Source of the DNA: Rhododendron vialii
Taxonomy: Eukaryota > Streptophyta > Magnoliopsida > Ericales > Ericaceae
Length of the DNA stretch: 64,000 nucleotides
Assembly: GCF_030253575.1 (NCBI RefSeq)
Contig: NC_080559.1
Coordinates: 4,176,501-4,240,500 of the forward strand
Direction of reading: 5' to 3'
The notes under the pieces were generated by a model. That model saw only the letters and a program-made list of their open reading frames with translations. It was not told the origin of the DNA and did not search any database. Position 1 is the stretch's first letter; the number at the start of each line of letters is the position of its first letter. Position numbers and translations under genes: made by a program. Of the stretch, positions 45,913 to 58,818 are shown piece after piece.

Positions 45913-47820
45913 AAAACAGAAACGGCAGGAGGAAGAAAAAAAGGAGAAAAAGAAGGGAAAATTTGGGGAAACCTAGGGTTGATCTTGGTTGACTTTGATT
46001 GAAGTTCCAACTTGGTAAATCATGTTCTTCACACTTGAATTTATATTTCTTGACTTGAATATCATGCTTTACTTGCTGAATTCGTGCTCTAGATGTTTGG
46101 TTTAAGTTGAATTGGAGTTTTGGGGTTGAACTCTTAAAAAACTCAAGAACCTAACTTGAAATTCCTTGGATTGGATGTTTAAAATTGTTTTGGTGCATGA
46201 ATTTGATGTTTTTGGAGTAACCCTTCTATATTTATGAGATTGAGCATGATTATTGAGGTTTTGATGTGAGTTAGAAGTAGTTTGGATGGGTTTAATGGTT
46301 GAAAATCGCATGAGGAACAGGCTGCGTTTTTCTGGAAAAATCTGCAGAATTGAAATCTTGAATCTGTCCTGATTTTGGGGAATTTTTTTGAGGCAGTTCC
46401 TAAACTCCAAAAATTATGAAATTTTTATTGAGAGTTCCTCTATGAGTCCTTTATCTATGGTAAAAATTTCGGGATCTGAATCAAATTATTAAATTCTGTA
46501 GAAATTCGTAACCTCGCAGCGCGCAGTTTCGGACTGTGCTGTCTGCACAGACACTTGTTGGGGAAACGGTCATAATTTTGAGCTCAGGCGATGAAATTGC
46601 GATCCGATTTCTGATTTTGAAACTAGATTCATAGACCTAAAAAAATGCATGAAGATTGTATCTTAATTATTTCCGTGCAAAGTCAGTTTTTGCGTTAAAG
46701 TTTATGGAACTGCAGTTTCTGAGATTATTTTCTTGGGCTAGCTATCTAATCTCATATTCTTACCATAGGACCTTATGTTCATTAAAAATAGGCTTGCTTG
46801 ACATCCTCTAATCATGTTTTGTTGCCTAATTGTCTTAGAGGTTCGGGTAACACGTGGATACGAGGTGAGTGATTAATACCCAAAACACATGGGTTGTTAT
46901 AAGCTTTACGCTTCAATGATGTTTTATAATTTAATATGAACTCCATGGAATATCAATGGAAGGTGGACATGTTTTATATCTATTAATGGCATCCTCCCAC
47001 GTCCCAGCTTGCTAGGGGACACGTGCTAAAAGGCTAGCAAGACATGGCTAATAAATTGGATAACGAAAGACGTCTTAACTTATCCACTACCGGGGACGCC
47101 TGGTAGACATGAAATGAATAGAGGATGTGCATTACTATGCTATGTTGTTATGAGAAATGATTTCGTTTTTAAATGGTTTTATCATTGTCCATGGAAAGCA
47201 TGTGAATTGCGTATTAATCATTCATACGAGCTTTGGCTTATGAATTTTCCCACCTTTCAGGCAACGGGACGTAGAGTGGAGGCATATAGCTTTCTTTTGG
47301 ACGTGCTATGTAGATATGGACTTGTAGATAGCTCTTGGTAAACACTTTTTTTGACATGTAAACGTGCACAGCTCTGGGTGGTTTGCAATGTAGAGATCCT
47401 TGTAAAGACTTCTACTTTTGGCATATGTAATAAAATGGGGTTTTGCTTCCGCTATTCATACTTGTGTCCCTTTTAGTCATTTGCTAATAAGATGTCTAAC
47501 TTTGAAATGGCCTTAGTGATTGAATCACTGGCGCTTTGTTGTGACTAGAGCCTTTAGGGGCGGGCTAGGGTCGTGACAATAAAACCCTTCCCCTCTCGTA
47601 ACCTGGCTCCCGAACCTCAGATATCAAAGGTGACGACGGACCAGTCTACGCCTTTTTCAAAATCAAACAACGTAGCAAAACGTTTCAAGTTCGGTTCCTT
47701 GGGTATTTCATTGCTAAAACCCGAGTGGCGACTCTGAATCGAAACGTTTCGTCACGCTTTTCCAAAAGGGCGCACCTGATTTTTAAAACGAAATTGAAAA
47801 TTTTGGGACGTGTGCCCACA
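43926..47820 (+). mobile_element. Tat/Ogre-like solo LTR, split by a nested LTR
   Basis: Starts tgtagacaccctattttgg and ends gggacgtgtgcccaca, with flanks ctcgc (43921-43925) and ctcgt (47821-47825), a 4-of-5 match to a target duplication. The 3' part (aacctggctcccgaacctc, acgcctttttcaaaatcaaa, cccgagtggcgactctgaat) is characteristic of the R/U5 part of Tat-lineage Ty3/gypsy LTRs in plants. Removing the nested 1,883-bp LTR and its duplication leaves about 2.0 kb. No gag-pol is nearby, so it is a solo LTR. Confidence 0.7.
45696..47578 (+). mobile_element. Solo LTR (1,883 bp) nested in the Tat-like LTR
   Basis: Starts tgtaatacccctaatc and ends tagggtcgtgaca; flanked by the perfect 5-bp duplication ataaa (45691-45695 and 47579-47583). 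The element interrupts the outer LTR. A GA tract at 45882-45909 and an exon-like gag leader are absent/present respectively only as low-complexity sequence; no coding region is seen. Confidence 0.87.
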
Positions 47821-48960
47821 CTCGTGTGCTGGGTGACCGTATTGCAGTTCTGTGTTTTCCATTCTCATGATAGTTGGTCGATTCGTTTGGTGGTACATGC
47901 ACCAAGTCTTAAGTCCCATTTAATTGGGATCAGCTACTTGATTTTTTTCTCCAATGTCCCAGCCCAAGGCATCATGTTCCGTAATACTCCAAAATGCCTA
48001 GGGCCTTCTATTGTGACATGTTTAATACCTGTTCTACAAGATAGCAGTTGTTGTTTTTTTGCTTTGTTTTGTGGACGTACTTATTTGTTTGGTGGACTAT
48101 CTGTAATGCAACGCTTATATGTGCTCTCATTTTCTCTGTATGAGTGATCCTATGGAATTGGTTATTTCGCTTTGTTTGGTGAACTACGGATTATAATACT
48201 CTTATGTAATTGAATTGGTTATTTCGCTTTTATTTTCTTTGAATGAATTGCTCATATTTTGCTGAAGGGCCCATGATCTGCTGTGAATGGACCCTTCAGA
48301 AGCGTGGTTCTCTTTGGGAACTATTCCATTAACTTGCCAAGTTACGTTTGATTTTGTTGGTTAGCTTTGTGTTGTTAACTTTGCTTCGGAAAATAAATTT
48401 GCAGGTTGTGCGTGCTCGAATCATGTAGTTTAGTTTATGTTCTCGATTGTGGTTTCATTTCGTGTTTATTTTGTTATTCTGGTCATATAACTTTCCTTGT
48501 GCAATAAAAGCAAATAAATTTAGCTTATTTCCCTCTGTTTTCTTTCAATCTTTTACTTGTTCATCGCAATCCACCTAGTGAATTCATGCTCCCAACAAAT
48601 CATCTTAAGATTCAACGACGTATTGGGATTACAAGCATAGACTTTTATCGACGCGAGCTAAAACTTATATTAATTCCTGCTATGTGTTTTGCTTAGGAAT
48701 ACTAAAATGATAAAAGCGAAAAATTGAGGATATTTTGGTGAATATTTGTACCGTAAAATGTAGGTTGTCTCCGTAATTTACCAGAAAAATATTATACGAG
48801 TCTGTCAAGTGTCAACTGAAACTCTCAAGTTCTCGACTACTAAAGCTCTTCTAATGTTTTATCAAGTAGTGGGTATGCTCAATGGTTGAGCTTGTTCAGC
48901 TCCTCCCGCCCCAGAATAGACGTAGTAATTGGCCATGCCAGAAAACCATTTTGTTTGCAA
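47821..48960. other. Intergenic, no gene recognised
   Basis: Contains at about 47895-48005 a relative of the dispersed repeat at 30945-31110. T-rich frames only. Confidence 0.45.
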
Positions 48961-49059
48961 GAAACTACAACAAAACATGCTTTTAATAGCATGCAAAAAA
49001 CGCTATAGTAGGTAATAGATAGCGTTCCGGAGAACGCCTTATTAGCCCATGCAATTAAA

Positions 49060-49175
49060 AGTCTTTAACTTTCTATAGCATTCATTGCCTGCTGTTAAAA
49101 ACTTTCTATAGCGTTCATTGCCCGCTGTTAAAAAACTTTCTATAGCGTCCATTGCCCGCTGTTGTATTTTGTATT
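49060..49175. repeat. Tandem repeat of about 37 bp
   Basis: Three successive units built on actttctatagcgttcattg and cccgctgttaaaa, diverging slightly. It belongs to the subterminal region of the candidate CACTA element. Confidence 0.8.
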
Positions 49176-49249
49176 TGATAACGTTTTTTTGCCTATTATC
49201 TTATTTCTTTTTACAGCATGCAATGAATGCTATTAAAAAATAAACAATA

Positions 49250-49521
49250 CTCCCTCCGTCCCTTTTTTTGTGTCCAGTATTTCATTTTTGGCTGTCCCTT
49301 AATAAGTGTCCATTTTGTAAAGTTAGGGAGGTAAAAATTGGTGTATTGTCTATTTTGTCCCTAAAAGTAAATTTTATTTTGAAAAGTTAGTGAGTAAAAG
49401 TGTAATGATGATGGGTAAGTAGGGAAAGTGGAGGAAAAAGTTGATGTGAAAGGTGTAATGATGATGTCTTTTTAATAAGTTGGAGTTACGAAGCAGGACA
49501 CTTAAAAAGAGACGGATGGAG
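49250..49521. mobile_element. Stowaway MITE (Tc1/mariner), family 1 copy b
   Basis: 272 bp, TA-flanked, ends ctccctccgtcccttttttt and aaagagacggatggag. Closely similar throughout to the element at 28836-29106. Inserted into the subterminal region of the candidate CACTA element. Confidence 0.88.
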
Positions 49522-52500
49522 TAGCTTTTTCTGAACGTTATGTTATCTTAGCCAATTTTAGCTTCTTCTTTTTTTTTTAAATGCTACAAATGCCAATATA
49601 CTAGCATTTTCATACAGAAAATCTACATTCCATTCAACACTAAAGTACATCCAAACGCGATACAATTTCAATGTAAGATAAATAATTCAATCGAATTCAT
49701 TACAATAGCTTGAAGAATAATTTTCCAGCACAAACTACATTTAAGAGTCAGACTAATTACACTATAAAAAAACACTAATGTAATCTCTCTTTCCAGAAAA
49801 TGTAATCCTAAACTAGGCAGCCATCTCATTCAAGTACCCCAATTCTTCGCCCATGGAGATGTTCTTTATTTGAAGCTTACTTTTTTGCCAAGTTTATACC
49901 CTTTTGCTCCCAACGGCGAACACATAACCTATAAATATAGAACTATTCAAAGTAACCCAACAAATATAGTAAAAATTATTAACGAGAAAAACAACTTTAA
50001 AGCAACATAATGTTGGCAGTTAGAAAAAGAAGAATATGATGGATAATTGTCAGCAAGAATCAAGAACAATCTTAGAAGTAGCCATACCATGACAAATTGG
50101 CGAACGACATATACCAATCCGTGCACGATTGTGGAACATAACTATTCATGTGAGAAAACTATGTAAAAAGCTAGAACTTTAACCACACGTATTTAACTAC
50201 CAGCCGAGCCACTTAGCTATTCAAACACATACATTATTGATCAATGGTGGCAGACAATGAGCATAGTGCTCCTGCAAAAGATAAATGACACCGGTATCAC
50301 TAATCATCCCCATTAACCAAATGGATTAGAGTTTTGTGCGAGTGTCGACATACATACAGTGGGCGAGAGCAGTTCACATTAATCTATTGGGATATAGTCA
50401 TTCACGATCATCAATGTATCCACATTACACTAGTACCCTCTAAGTTGCATTTGAACTACCAATTTATCAAGGAATTTTCTTATCAATTAAGGTTTAGCAG
50501 AAAAATGGAAAGTGGATGAACTTATGACAAAACAAAGAAAAGGGATAATAGCTAGGTATAATAATAGTAGAGCATTCATAGGAATCTCCACTAAACCACT
50601 CATAACTCAAAGCTATCAAAAGTATAATTTGTTCATTTTGTTATAGTGTTTGCAAAATATATGGTAGAGAAAGACACTGAAAGAACAAGGGAAAGAAAGG
50701 TAAAAGAGACTGGCGCCCAAAATTTGGTTGAACGCTATGGGAGAAAGAGTTTTTCTTCTACTTATCCCCGTGTCTCTTTGCAATTTCAGCACACTTCAGC
50801 AACAACTAAGGCTGTGTGAGCTAAGAAAATTGGCTCACGCATGATTGATGGCTAGTATAATTTTCGCACCAATTTCTTTTGGTGTTATTGCAGCAGTGAA
50901 AAATATAGAATAGCAAGTGTCCCTCCTAAGTCTTATTTGTGTCCCAAAGCCTAGTGAATTTTTTCACTTGTGTACGTAATTATATACCTTTATGAGTGTT
51001 AATTAATCTCCCTAGAACTAGATTCTAAGTGTCTGTTTCTCAACACATGCTCTATGATCCAATGTCCCAAATTATTTCAGTAACAACTTTAGAGAATATA
51101 CCTCATTATTTCAGTAACAACTTTAGAGAATATACATCCTCATTATTTCAGTAACTTCTCATTGTGTAGAGAATTCACCAAGTAGTTTCTATTCCGGCAA
51201 TTAGAAACCTAAAAGCAAGATTCACTCAGATGCAAGAATATTAAATTATCGCTCCATATCAAATGCTAAAATATATAATTGTTTACCGAGGGACAAACAA
51301 AGGGTGTAGCTGGTGTTTCTTCATTATTGCCAGATTGTGAACCTAAAATGTTCAAAAAAAAATTAAAAACAAACAAACAAAACATTAGTCTAAGTTGTCC
51401 GCATAAAACACAAATAAAAAAGGAGCCATGGCCTTGCAATCTTTTGAGCAACATGTGTGTACAAACAAAAGTAAGCAGCCAAGTCATCTGCAGGGAACAA
51501 ATGTAGCAATACATATGTTTAAGCTTATACAAAGTTACAACTGCTGATAACTTTGTGTAGTTTAGGCAACCTTAGTATAATGGAGTTTCTACATCTTCTA
51601 ATGATTTTCCGAACTACTCGTCTCTCCTTTCTTGAAGTGGTTCAACATGCTCTCTTCCTGATATGAAGTGGTTCAATTGTTCTCCATTCAAACTAAAATG
51701 CAAAGTGAACACTAGTTTAGTGGGCACAGCAATATCATTCATTACATACAAAAGACAAAATTTTCTTGCATAGTAGTATCCGTATCCTATCGTATTTCTG
51801 TCCTGTATCGGCATCCATGCTTCAGAGCAAGCCGCTTATTGCTGGAAATCCCAGAAATGCAGCAGAAGATAATTTTGCTTCCTATTTTGTTTATAAAGAT
51901 CTCCAATTTCACTGATGAATCTAGTGTTGAAGTGGATACTACCAGCGAAAGAAGTGGATACAACTCTTGGTTGAGGTGTGACTATTCGTGAGTTGCCCCA
52001 ACCAGGGGGACCATTGTGGGCAGATACATGGATTTAAACTAATCTAGTTTCTACTTATTGAACATTGCTATCTCGAACTCTTTCGGCTTTGGCTGACACA
52101 ACTCAGCGGTTGTTTTTGCTACCTTTGCACCATAAGAGGGGAAAGAGAGGGAAAGAGCACAGTTTGCACATCAAACGGCTGAGAGTAATTTCAGTGGGAG
52201 GCTCAAAAAATCTTCTTGGTCCCTAATATCAGCCGAGAGAGACTGACTTGATGAGAGGTGAGGCCAACTGCCCCACAAAGAAGACTAATCTCAACAATGA
52301 TAACAAAACAGTATATAGTGAAAAAAAAACAATTGCACTGCTAGGCTTTGGGATTTCATCTTCCTTTTGGGGTGTTTTTGTTGGTTAGTGACAACATGGA
52401 CCACAATGGTTAAGATAATGGTATTATTTCGACAAATATGTAGCCAGTAACTAACATTGAATGCTCTAAAACATTGCATTTCAGTAGTTCATCTCAATAT

Positions 52501-53416
52501 CAAGCAAACTAACCCATTTTCAGCATTTAACGTCAAACTTCGAGACTTAAGTCTATAGTTCTAGCTCTCTTTACAATTTTAGCAGTCAGCTCATTTCAGT
52601 TCAGCAACTATGGTATATTAAGCAACAAATATCATATTCCAGCTCTTTATCTTAACAAAAATACTATTTTCCAGCACTCAATAGCAAATTCACTTCCTAC
52701 ATGTAATTCATAGTTCGGGATTGCAGTATCAGCACACCACAACAACAAATATGAATTGAATAAATTTGACTTAGTCTATTGAGGTCAGAGTATCCAACCT
52801 TGACATAAACAAATGAAAAAAAAAAAAACCTGAAGTCTATCCTTCCTATACACCTCAATCACCCACAAAGTTGCATAAATCTAAATTTTCAACATAACCA
52901 TGCAAACACAAAACTCCAATGAACCTCGTTCTTGACACTACATTTGCAATTGTAACTATTTTCTGGTCTTTCATGAAGAATGTTAGACCGGGCCAACAAA
53001 AACTTCGCGTAAAGAATGCAAATCTACTGTAATGAATGTCAGAATAAAGAATGCAATTCTGTACAAGGCTCCTACCTATAAAGAGTAATAGTATGAGAGA
53101 CCTAGTAGGTAGGACACGTTAGCCCTACTTTTTCTTCATATGGAGATGCTGAACCAAACCCCAAACTAGTATAGACTAATATTTGAAGTTTGCATAATGA
53201 CAATTTGCATCGCTAAATTATTTCACAAATGTAATCTTAAATAATGCTACTAACCTCCCTACAGCTAAATTCAAAGTGCTCGTTTCTCAACACATGTCCA
53301 CTACAACCCAATATCCCAAATTGATCTGTTCTAGACTTGCATAGGTGGGAAAGAGGAAGGGAACATCAAGGTCCATCACCAAAGGCATAATAAACAGATA
53401 CAACAGCGTAGTATAC
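49522..53416. other. AT-rich interior without recognised coding exons
   Basis: Only short frames. A tattatttcagtaacaacttt phrase is repeated around 51074-51150. The C-terminal exons expected for the phosphatase upstream on the minus strand were looked for and not found. Confidence 0.45.
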
Positions 53417-54229
53417 CTGCCGGCTCTCATGATTTCCTCTTAGAATAGTAATTCGTTGGGGATAGCGCACTTTCAGGCCCACTAGAAGCTGAACACATGA
53501 ACTGATCAAATATCAGAACAGTTACACCACATTAAACAGTAGGATGCGAATTCAATTGAAAAAGTTTCCTAAGTAACTCTCACTCAGAAACACAGAGATC
53601 ATTATTTGTTCTTATCTGTAACGCAGCCTATTAATTTCCCAGGTCGGGCAGTAAGCCTATCACAATTGCTATCCTCACGATATGTAGGAAAAGAAAGAAT
53701 CATGCACTTACCGTTACGGTTTCAACTGAATAATAGCCACGATACGACCATATGAAGGGACAATAAGAAAGCATTACCTAAGACCCTTACTACTCAAAAC
53801 ATACCATATAAGAGTAAAGAAAAAGCTTGATCAAGTGTTTATGCAATTATACTAAACTTGTTCATAAAAGCTTGATCAAAAGCAAATGAAGTAAATGAGG
53901 ATGTGAGATAGCCACACGTACTTTTTATCATTTCTCAAATTTTCTCCTCAAGAACAAAGAATGCGGCTGTCTCATATCCTCATAATGTTGGGCCTAACAT
54001 GCATCCTCTTGAGTTACAATGGAGATGGAATTAGCGCCATTTTCAAAATTTCCAAGCTTAATTAAACCACTCAAAGATTAAGCATTATCAAAAGTATCTA
54101 TGTTGAAACATCTATGGCAACAGAGTGCTTGTACAAGAATAATACCTTCCCTCCAATTCGAAAAAGCTCAGCAAGATCATGGAATTGCCCATGAATATCA
54201 CCAATATTTGGTACAGGGGTTTTGACGGG
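53417..54229 (-). pseudogene. PP2A-type protein phosphatase catalytic subunit, exon remnants
   Basis: Three exons of a serine/threonine phosphatase in correct order on the minus strand. Exon a (54146-54229) reads [20 protein letters not shown] and ELFRIGGK, containing the metal-binding GDIHG. Exon b (53712-about 53783) keeps RGYYSVETVT, but the preceding GDYVDR block is damaged by deletion. Exon c (53417-53488) reads [20 protein letters not shown] followed by ESRQ, the GNHE motif. Splice sites of a and c are canonical. The N-terminal exon and everything after ESRQ are missing, and PVP replaces the usual PVTICGD context. It cannot encode an enzyme. It lies inside the candidate CACTA element, which suggests captured gene pieces. 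Confidence 0.8.
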
Positions 54230-54772
54230 CTACATGGAGAAGGGAAAAATAAAAAACTACTTAGAATGGACATAAAGTGAGCCCGTATGTAAACTCACAT
54301 GTTATAGACCTTTAAAATGCAGATGCAGACACCAAAACAAAGCCCCCCTAACCAGCCCCCCTCAAACCCCAAAAGTAAAACAGAGAAAATGGGAGATACA
54401 AAGAATAATTGAAGCGAACCCCACTAACCTGCCTTAAACTATTTTTGAAGCTATTTTCGAAATCAAGGGTTTCACTATTTTTGAAGCTTGGCTTCTGAAA
54501 CTCGGTCCCTATTGAGTTGATTTGAAGGCTGTTGGACTTGATTCGAGCCTATTCGCGTCCTAATCTTCTTGTTTTCAGTACGAAATCAAGTGGGTCACAT
54601 AGTTTAAACCCTAGATATAGTCCTACCAGGTTTTCCGAGATCTAATCTGCTCGTGACAAGGGTTTTCGAAAGTAGATCTACTCCTACCACACAGTCGGGT
54701 GTGAGACCTGTTTGGACCAGATTTTTGCAAAATAAAGAAAGAACAAACCTTTGAGTGGAACATAGAACGAAA

Positions 54773-54949
54773 TCAGGACGAAGTCTTGATTGGGCGGCCC
54801 TTCTGGATGTGCTTCATGAGGTCGGTCGAGAATCCCGCTATCTTGTTGCGAAGGAGCTTCGACGGGATAATGGCCACTTCCTCGAGGATCTTTTTGGGGG
54901 CTTGATATATATCTTCAAGGTCGGCTACACTGGGGTCTTCCGACTTCAT
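54773..54949 (-). pseudogene. Chimeric 58-codon frame with a ribosomal protein eS17 fragment
   Basis: The frame starts [18 protein letters not shown] and continues [20 protein letters not shown], then [13 protein letters not shown]. The latter segment is plainly the middle of cytosolic ribosomal protein eS17 (about 33 residues, 54798-54900). Sequence before and after is unrelated to eS17, and the frame ends RPIKTSS. The start codon lies next to a 141-bp GA microsatellite. It is a fragment, not a functional ribosomal gene; whether the chimeric frame is expressed is unknown. Confidence 0.78.
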
Positions 54950-54951
54950 TG

Positions 54952-55097
<146 letters not shown>

Positions 55098-55357
55098 AAG
55101 GAGATTACTAATCGCCCCCCTCCGTGTCAGGCCCCCCTCCTGACACGGCTCCCCTTTTCCCCTTTTACCCCTACCCCTCTCTCTCTCTCTCACTGCACCC
55201 CCTCTCTCTCTTTCTCTCTTTTTTTGTAAAATTTTAAATACTAATAATTTTTTTTCACGTATTTTTTTAATAAATTATATATTTTTGAAATCTACTCAAC
55301 GAAACCTATCAAACGAGCCTAATATTGATAGTGTAATAATGTAAAACGAAAAAATTA

Positions 55358-55593
55358 CTCACTCCGTCCCATTTTTATTGTCCATTTTCGTTTTTCGTGC
55401 CGTTCTTTCAACGCTTATATCTCCCAATCTATAATGTTTTTTATAATTTTGAAAACTTTGTATTATAGATCTAATCAAGAACTATCAAACAAGATCCATA
55501 TTGCATATTTTTTGAGATTCATATTGGAAGATATAAGCGTTGAAAGAACGTCACGAAAAACGAAAATGGACAATAAAAATGGGACGGAGGGAG
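55358..55593. mobile_element. Stowaway MITE, palindromic, inside the large foldback
   Basis: 236 bp, TA-flanked, ends ctcactccgtcccattttt and aaaatgggacggagggag. The arms pair over almost the full length (cgttctttcaacgcttatat with atataagcgttgaaagaacg). It interrupts the left arm of the surrounding element at a site where the right arm is uninterrupted. Confidence 0.9.
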
Positions 55594-55619
55594 TATATTT
55601 TTGTGATAGTTTAATATTA

Positions 55620-55965
55620 AGAGGGCGTTCGGCTAATTAAGCCATTTGGCTTATTTTTTTGTATTTATTCAAATTTTTTTTTGCATTTGTTAGTTTATAA
55701 TCAATTTTTTGAGAATTATTGCTTCGTCATGATGAGAGGAATCTAAAAAGTAAAAAATTACGATCCAAACCTAATTTTTTTGAATAAAGACAAAAATAAG
55801 CCAATAAGCCAATTTTTTCGTCTTTATTTAAAAAAATGAATTTTGATTGTAATTTTTTACTTTTTAGATTCCTCTTGTTATGAAAAAGCAATAATCCCCA
55901 AAAAATTGACCAAAAACTAACAAATGCGAAAAAAATTTGAACAAAGACATTAAAATAAAATAAAA
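55620..55965. mobile_element. Foldback element inside the large palindrome
   Basis: The left arm (gcatttgttagtttataatc, ttattgcttcgtcatgatga, gaggaatctaaaaagtaaaa) is mirrored by the right arm (ttttactttttagattcctc, aaaagcaataatcc, aaaaactaacaaatgc). The centre near 55800 carries ataagccaataagccaa. Non-coding. Confidence 0.7.
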
Positions 55966-57520
55966 AATTTGCTTCTAACCATCGGCACCAGAGGATCATT
56001 GGATGGATTTTATAATGTTGGGACTTGTCCGCATCAAGGTACAACGTTGTACTACATACATTCAATATGATTGGCTTCGAGTTGTCTCACTCACTTGCCG
56101 TTGAGCTACCATCCAGTTCCATTCGCAGCGCGCAAACATATAACTATTGGCTATGTTAATGGAAATCACTTCGTGCAAGTTTTCCTATATCCTTATTATC
56201 CTCCTGTACCACCCATTTTCATATGATGGAGGCGAAATGCATCAAATGAAGCACACGGTTGGACTCATCCTTATGAAGCACGCATCCAATTGTGGTATGA
56301 AGTAATGCGGATAGAACCGCCGGGACGAAAAAAACAAAAGACAAAAAATAAAAATAAAGAGATATTATACTGTGCCCAAAAAATCATTTAATTTAAACAC
56401 ATTATTTCATATTCAATATTAGACTTGTTTGATAGGTTTCGTTGAATAGATTTCAAATATATAAAATTTATTTAAAAAAATACGTGATTTCAACATCTTC
56501 GAACAGTTTATATATTAAAAAGTATGGTTAAAAAATTAAGTGTTTCAAATTTCAATCCGTTTGAACTGGTGGAAAGATTTTATTTTTCTGATCATTTTAT
56601 CCTAAATAGTCATAATTAAATTTTGACTCTAGAACTCTCGTTGATTAACCCTAAGAGATATTTAATTCTACGACTTTCTTAGAATTAATCAACGAGAGCA
56701 CTATAGTCAAAATTTAATTATGACCATCTAATATAAAATGATCAGAAAACTAAAATTTTTTCACCGGTTCAAACGGATTGAAATTTACAATACTTAATTT
56801 TTCAACTTTTTTAGACAGTTTAAACTATCATAAAAATATTTTTTTTTCCGTTTTACATTATTTCACTATCAATATTAGGCTCGTTTGATAGGTTTCGTTG
56901 AGTATATTTCAAAAATATATAATTTATTTAAAAAAATAAGTGAAAAAAAAGTTATTAATATTTACAATTTTATAAAAAATAAAATAAGTGAGATAGAGAA
57001 ATGGGTGAGAGAGAGAATGCAAGTGGATGGGGTAAAATGGGGAATTCCCCACGCCCGGTGTCAGACCCCCCCTGACACGGGGGGTGATTAACAGCACTCG
57101 TTTTGAAACGAGAAGATGCAGAGTGGGGAAGAGGAATGGAGAGAGAGAGAGGAGTGGGTTGGATAAATTGGGTGGAAGCGGATCAAAAAAAAAAAAAGGG
57201 TGGAACGCTATAATAGAATTAATGAAACGCTGTAGTTTCACTTTTGCTTCTCTCCGTGTCTTTCAAGAGCAGGAACGCTATTATTGTCTCTCTACAATAG
57301 CATTTATAAAAAAACGCTATTAAATTATGTTATGAAAACCTCTATTTGTTGGGCTACATAATCCTTTACTAACGAAAAACAAAAGATCGATATCCGAACA
57401 ATTTAAATGACGAAATTGTATTCTAACATGTTCTGCAGGATCTGAAAATGGGAAGATGTTAGATATCATTTTGGCTCCGTACTCCACAGGTAACGGGTTT
57501 CTTTTTCTTGGAAGAGACTG

Positions 57521-57770
57521 TGTTTGGTTTGTAATTTTGAGATTTATTTTTGAGATAAAAAAGTTCTATAGATTTACATATTTTTTGGTCTTTAGAAAAC
57601 TTTTTTAATATTTTGACAAACTTTTTTATTTTTTAAATAGATGTACGTTATGTACATCCAAAAAGTATAAAAAAAGTATTAAAAAAATTGACAAAAAATC
57701 ACTAAAAACTAAAAAACAACGAAATAGTCAAAAGTTTTGGAGAGATTAATTCTGAGATAAGAACCAAACA
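57521..57770. mobile_element. MITE with TGTTTGGTT termini
   Basis: Left end tgtttggtttgtaattttga, right end attctgagataagaaccaaaca. The arms pair (agataaaaaag, tttttagt themes) around a centre near 57640. 250 bp, non-coding. Confidence 0.6.
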
Positions 57771-58818
57771 AAGTGAATCACTTTCACTCACCCAAACTCC
57801 AAATGTATACCCAAAACCCCTCTTCAATTAGTTTCTCTCTCAAATGCTTATTAGAATGGCTTATTTTACAGAGGTATTTATAGAGCGGAAGGGAAAATTA
57901 CAAAAGATTTCCAAAAGTCAGTATGGAAGCTTTGCTTCATCTCTTTGGAATTAAGCCACACTCAATTTCCACGTGATGAAATCTCCAACACATTCTTCAT
58001 CGTCTTTAGGTGCTTAGGTATCCACCGTAAGTCTTTCATCTTTCGAAGACGAACCAAGCAATAACCTGTACATTTATTTTCCAAAGCGAAAAAGGTAAAA
58101 AGAGAGCCGATGAACCAAATTAACCAAAGAGAAATTGGAAGGCTATGTATAAGTATTCTTAAAAGAGAACCGCACCCCTGAAAACGCAAGCGAAATCCAG
58201 AAAATTCGGAAACTGATGGTAACTCAGAGAGCTCAATCTCGTCTCTAAAAGCCTGGTCAAAAAATGATCTCTGTAATGAAACAAGTTTAGGATATCAAAA
58301 AAATTATGGGTTAGTGATGTATTTTTAACTAAATTAGGGCTTTAACATCAATTTGTTTTCCCCGCAGAGTGGCATCATGCCTAGCTCATTTAGTCTTCCT
58401 TCACAGATAAAATGGGCATACTTAAAATTAACTGTGATAGCAAGAGTAAGCTTGCGGACTTCAACCCTTCCCCAAACCCCGTATACACAAAAACTTTGTG
58501 CACTAGGTTCGCCCTTTAGTAACTCTAATAGCAAAGTTATAAGATTCTAGATCACACGTGGGGTGGTAGCTTGGTTTTGATTACAAGCGTAGACCTAGTA
58601 GAGTGACATTTTTCCTGTCTAATAATTGAGAATTTTTTATGGAATACGACCTGCACTATTAGCAGTAAATATTTTGTTGCTCCCTATTCTAGCTCCTGAA
58701 TTGCAGAACTCTTTTCATTTGATTTGGCAACGCGACCTTCGATGATTCTTCTACAAGCATTCTTTTATTTATGTGGATATGTATATATGCGAAACAGACT
58801 TTTCACATTAGGAATGAA
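57771..58818. other. 3' flank of NLR2, no gene recognised
   Basis: Short frames only; may include the NLR2 3' UTR near 58700-58818. Confidence 0.45.

Larger units (their letters stand above)
55109..57090. mobile_element. Interrupted palindromic TIR element (about 2 kb)
   Basis: Left and right ends are long inverted repeats: taatcgcccccctccgtgtc at the left pairs with gacacggggggtgatta at the right. The match continues about 250 bp through ctactcaacgaaacctatca and aacgagcctaatattgatag. Each end also has a small gtgtcagg...cctgacac hairpin. After skipping a Stowaway insertion the arms continue (tatttttgtgatagttt) and finally close in a palindrome centred near 56665 (ctctcgttgatta ... taatcaacgagag). 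The whole was therefore one large foldback, now interrupted in its left arm. No transposase and no clear target duplication. Confidence 0.75.

Noticed and set aside
49060-49175. Regularly spaced repeats, CRISPR-like at first sight
   Set aside because: Units are directly tandem without distinct spacers and belong to a transposon end in a plant genome.
57962-58550. Short frames downstream of NLR2
   Set aside because: Too short, no homology recognised, and AT-rich background composition.
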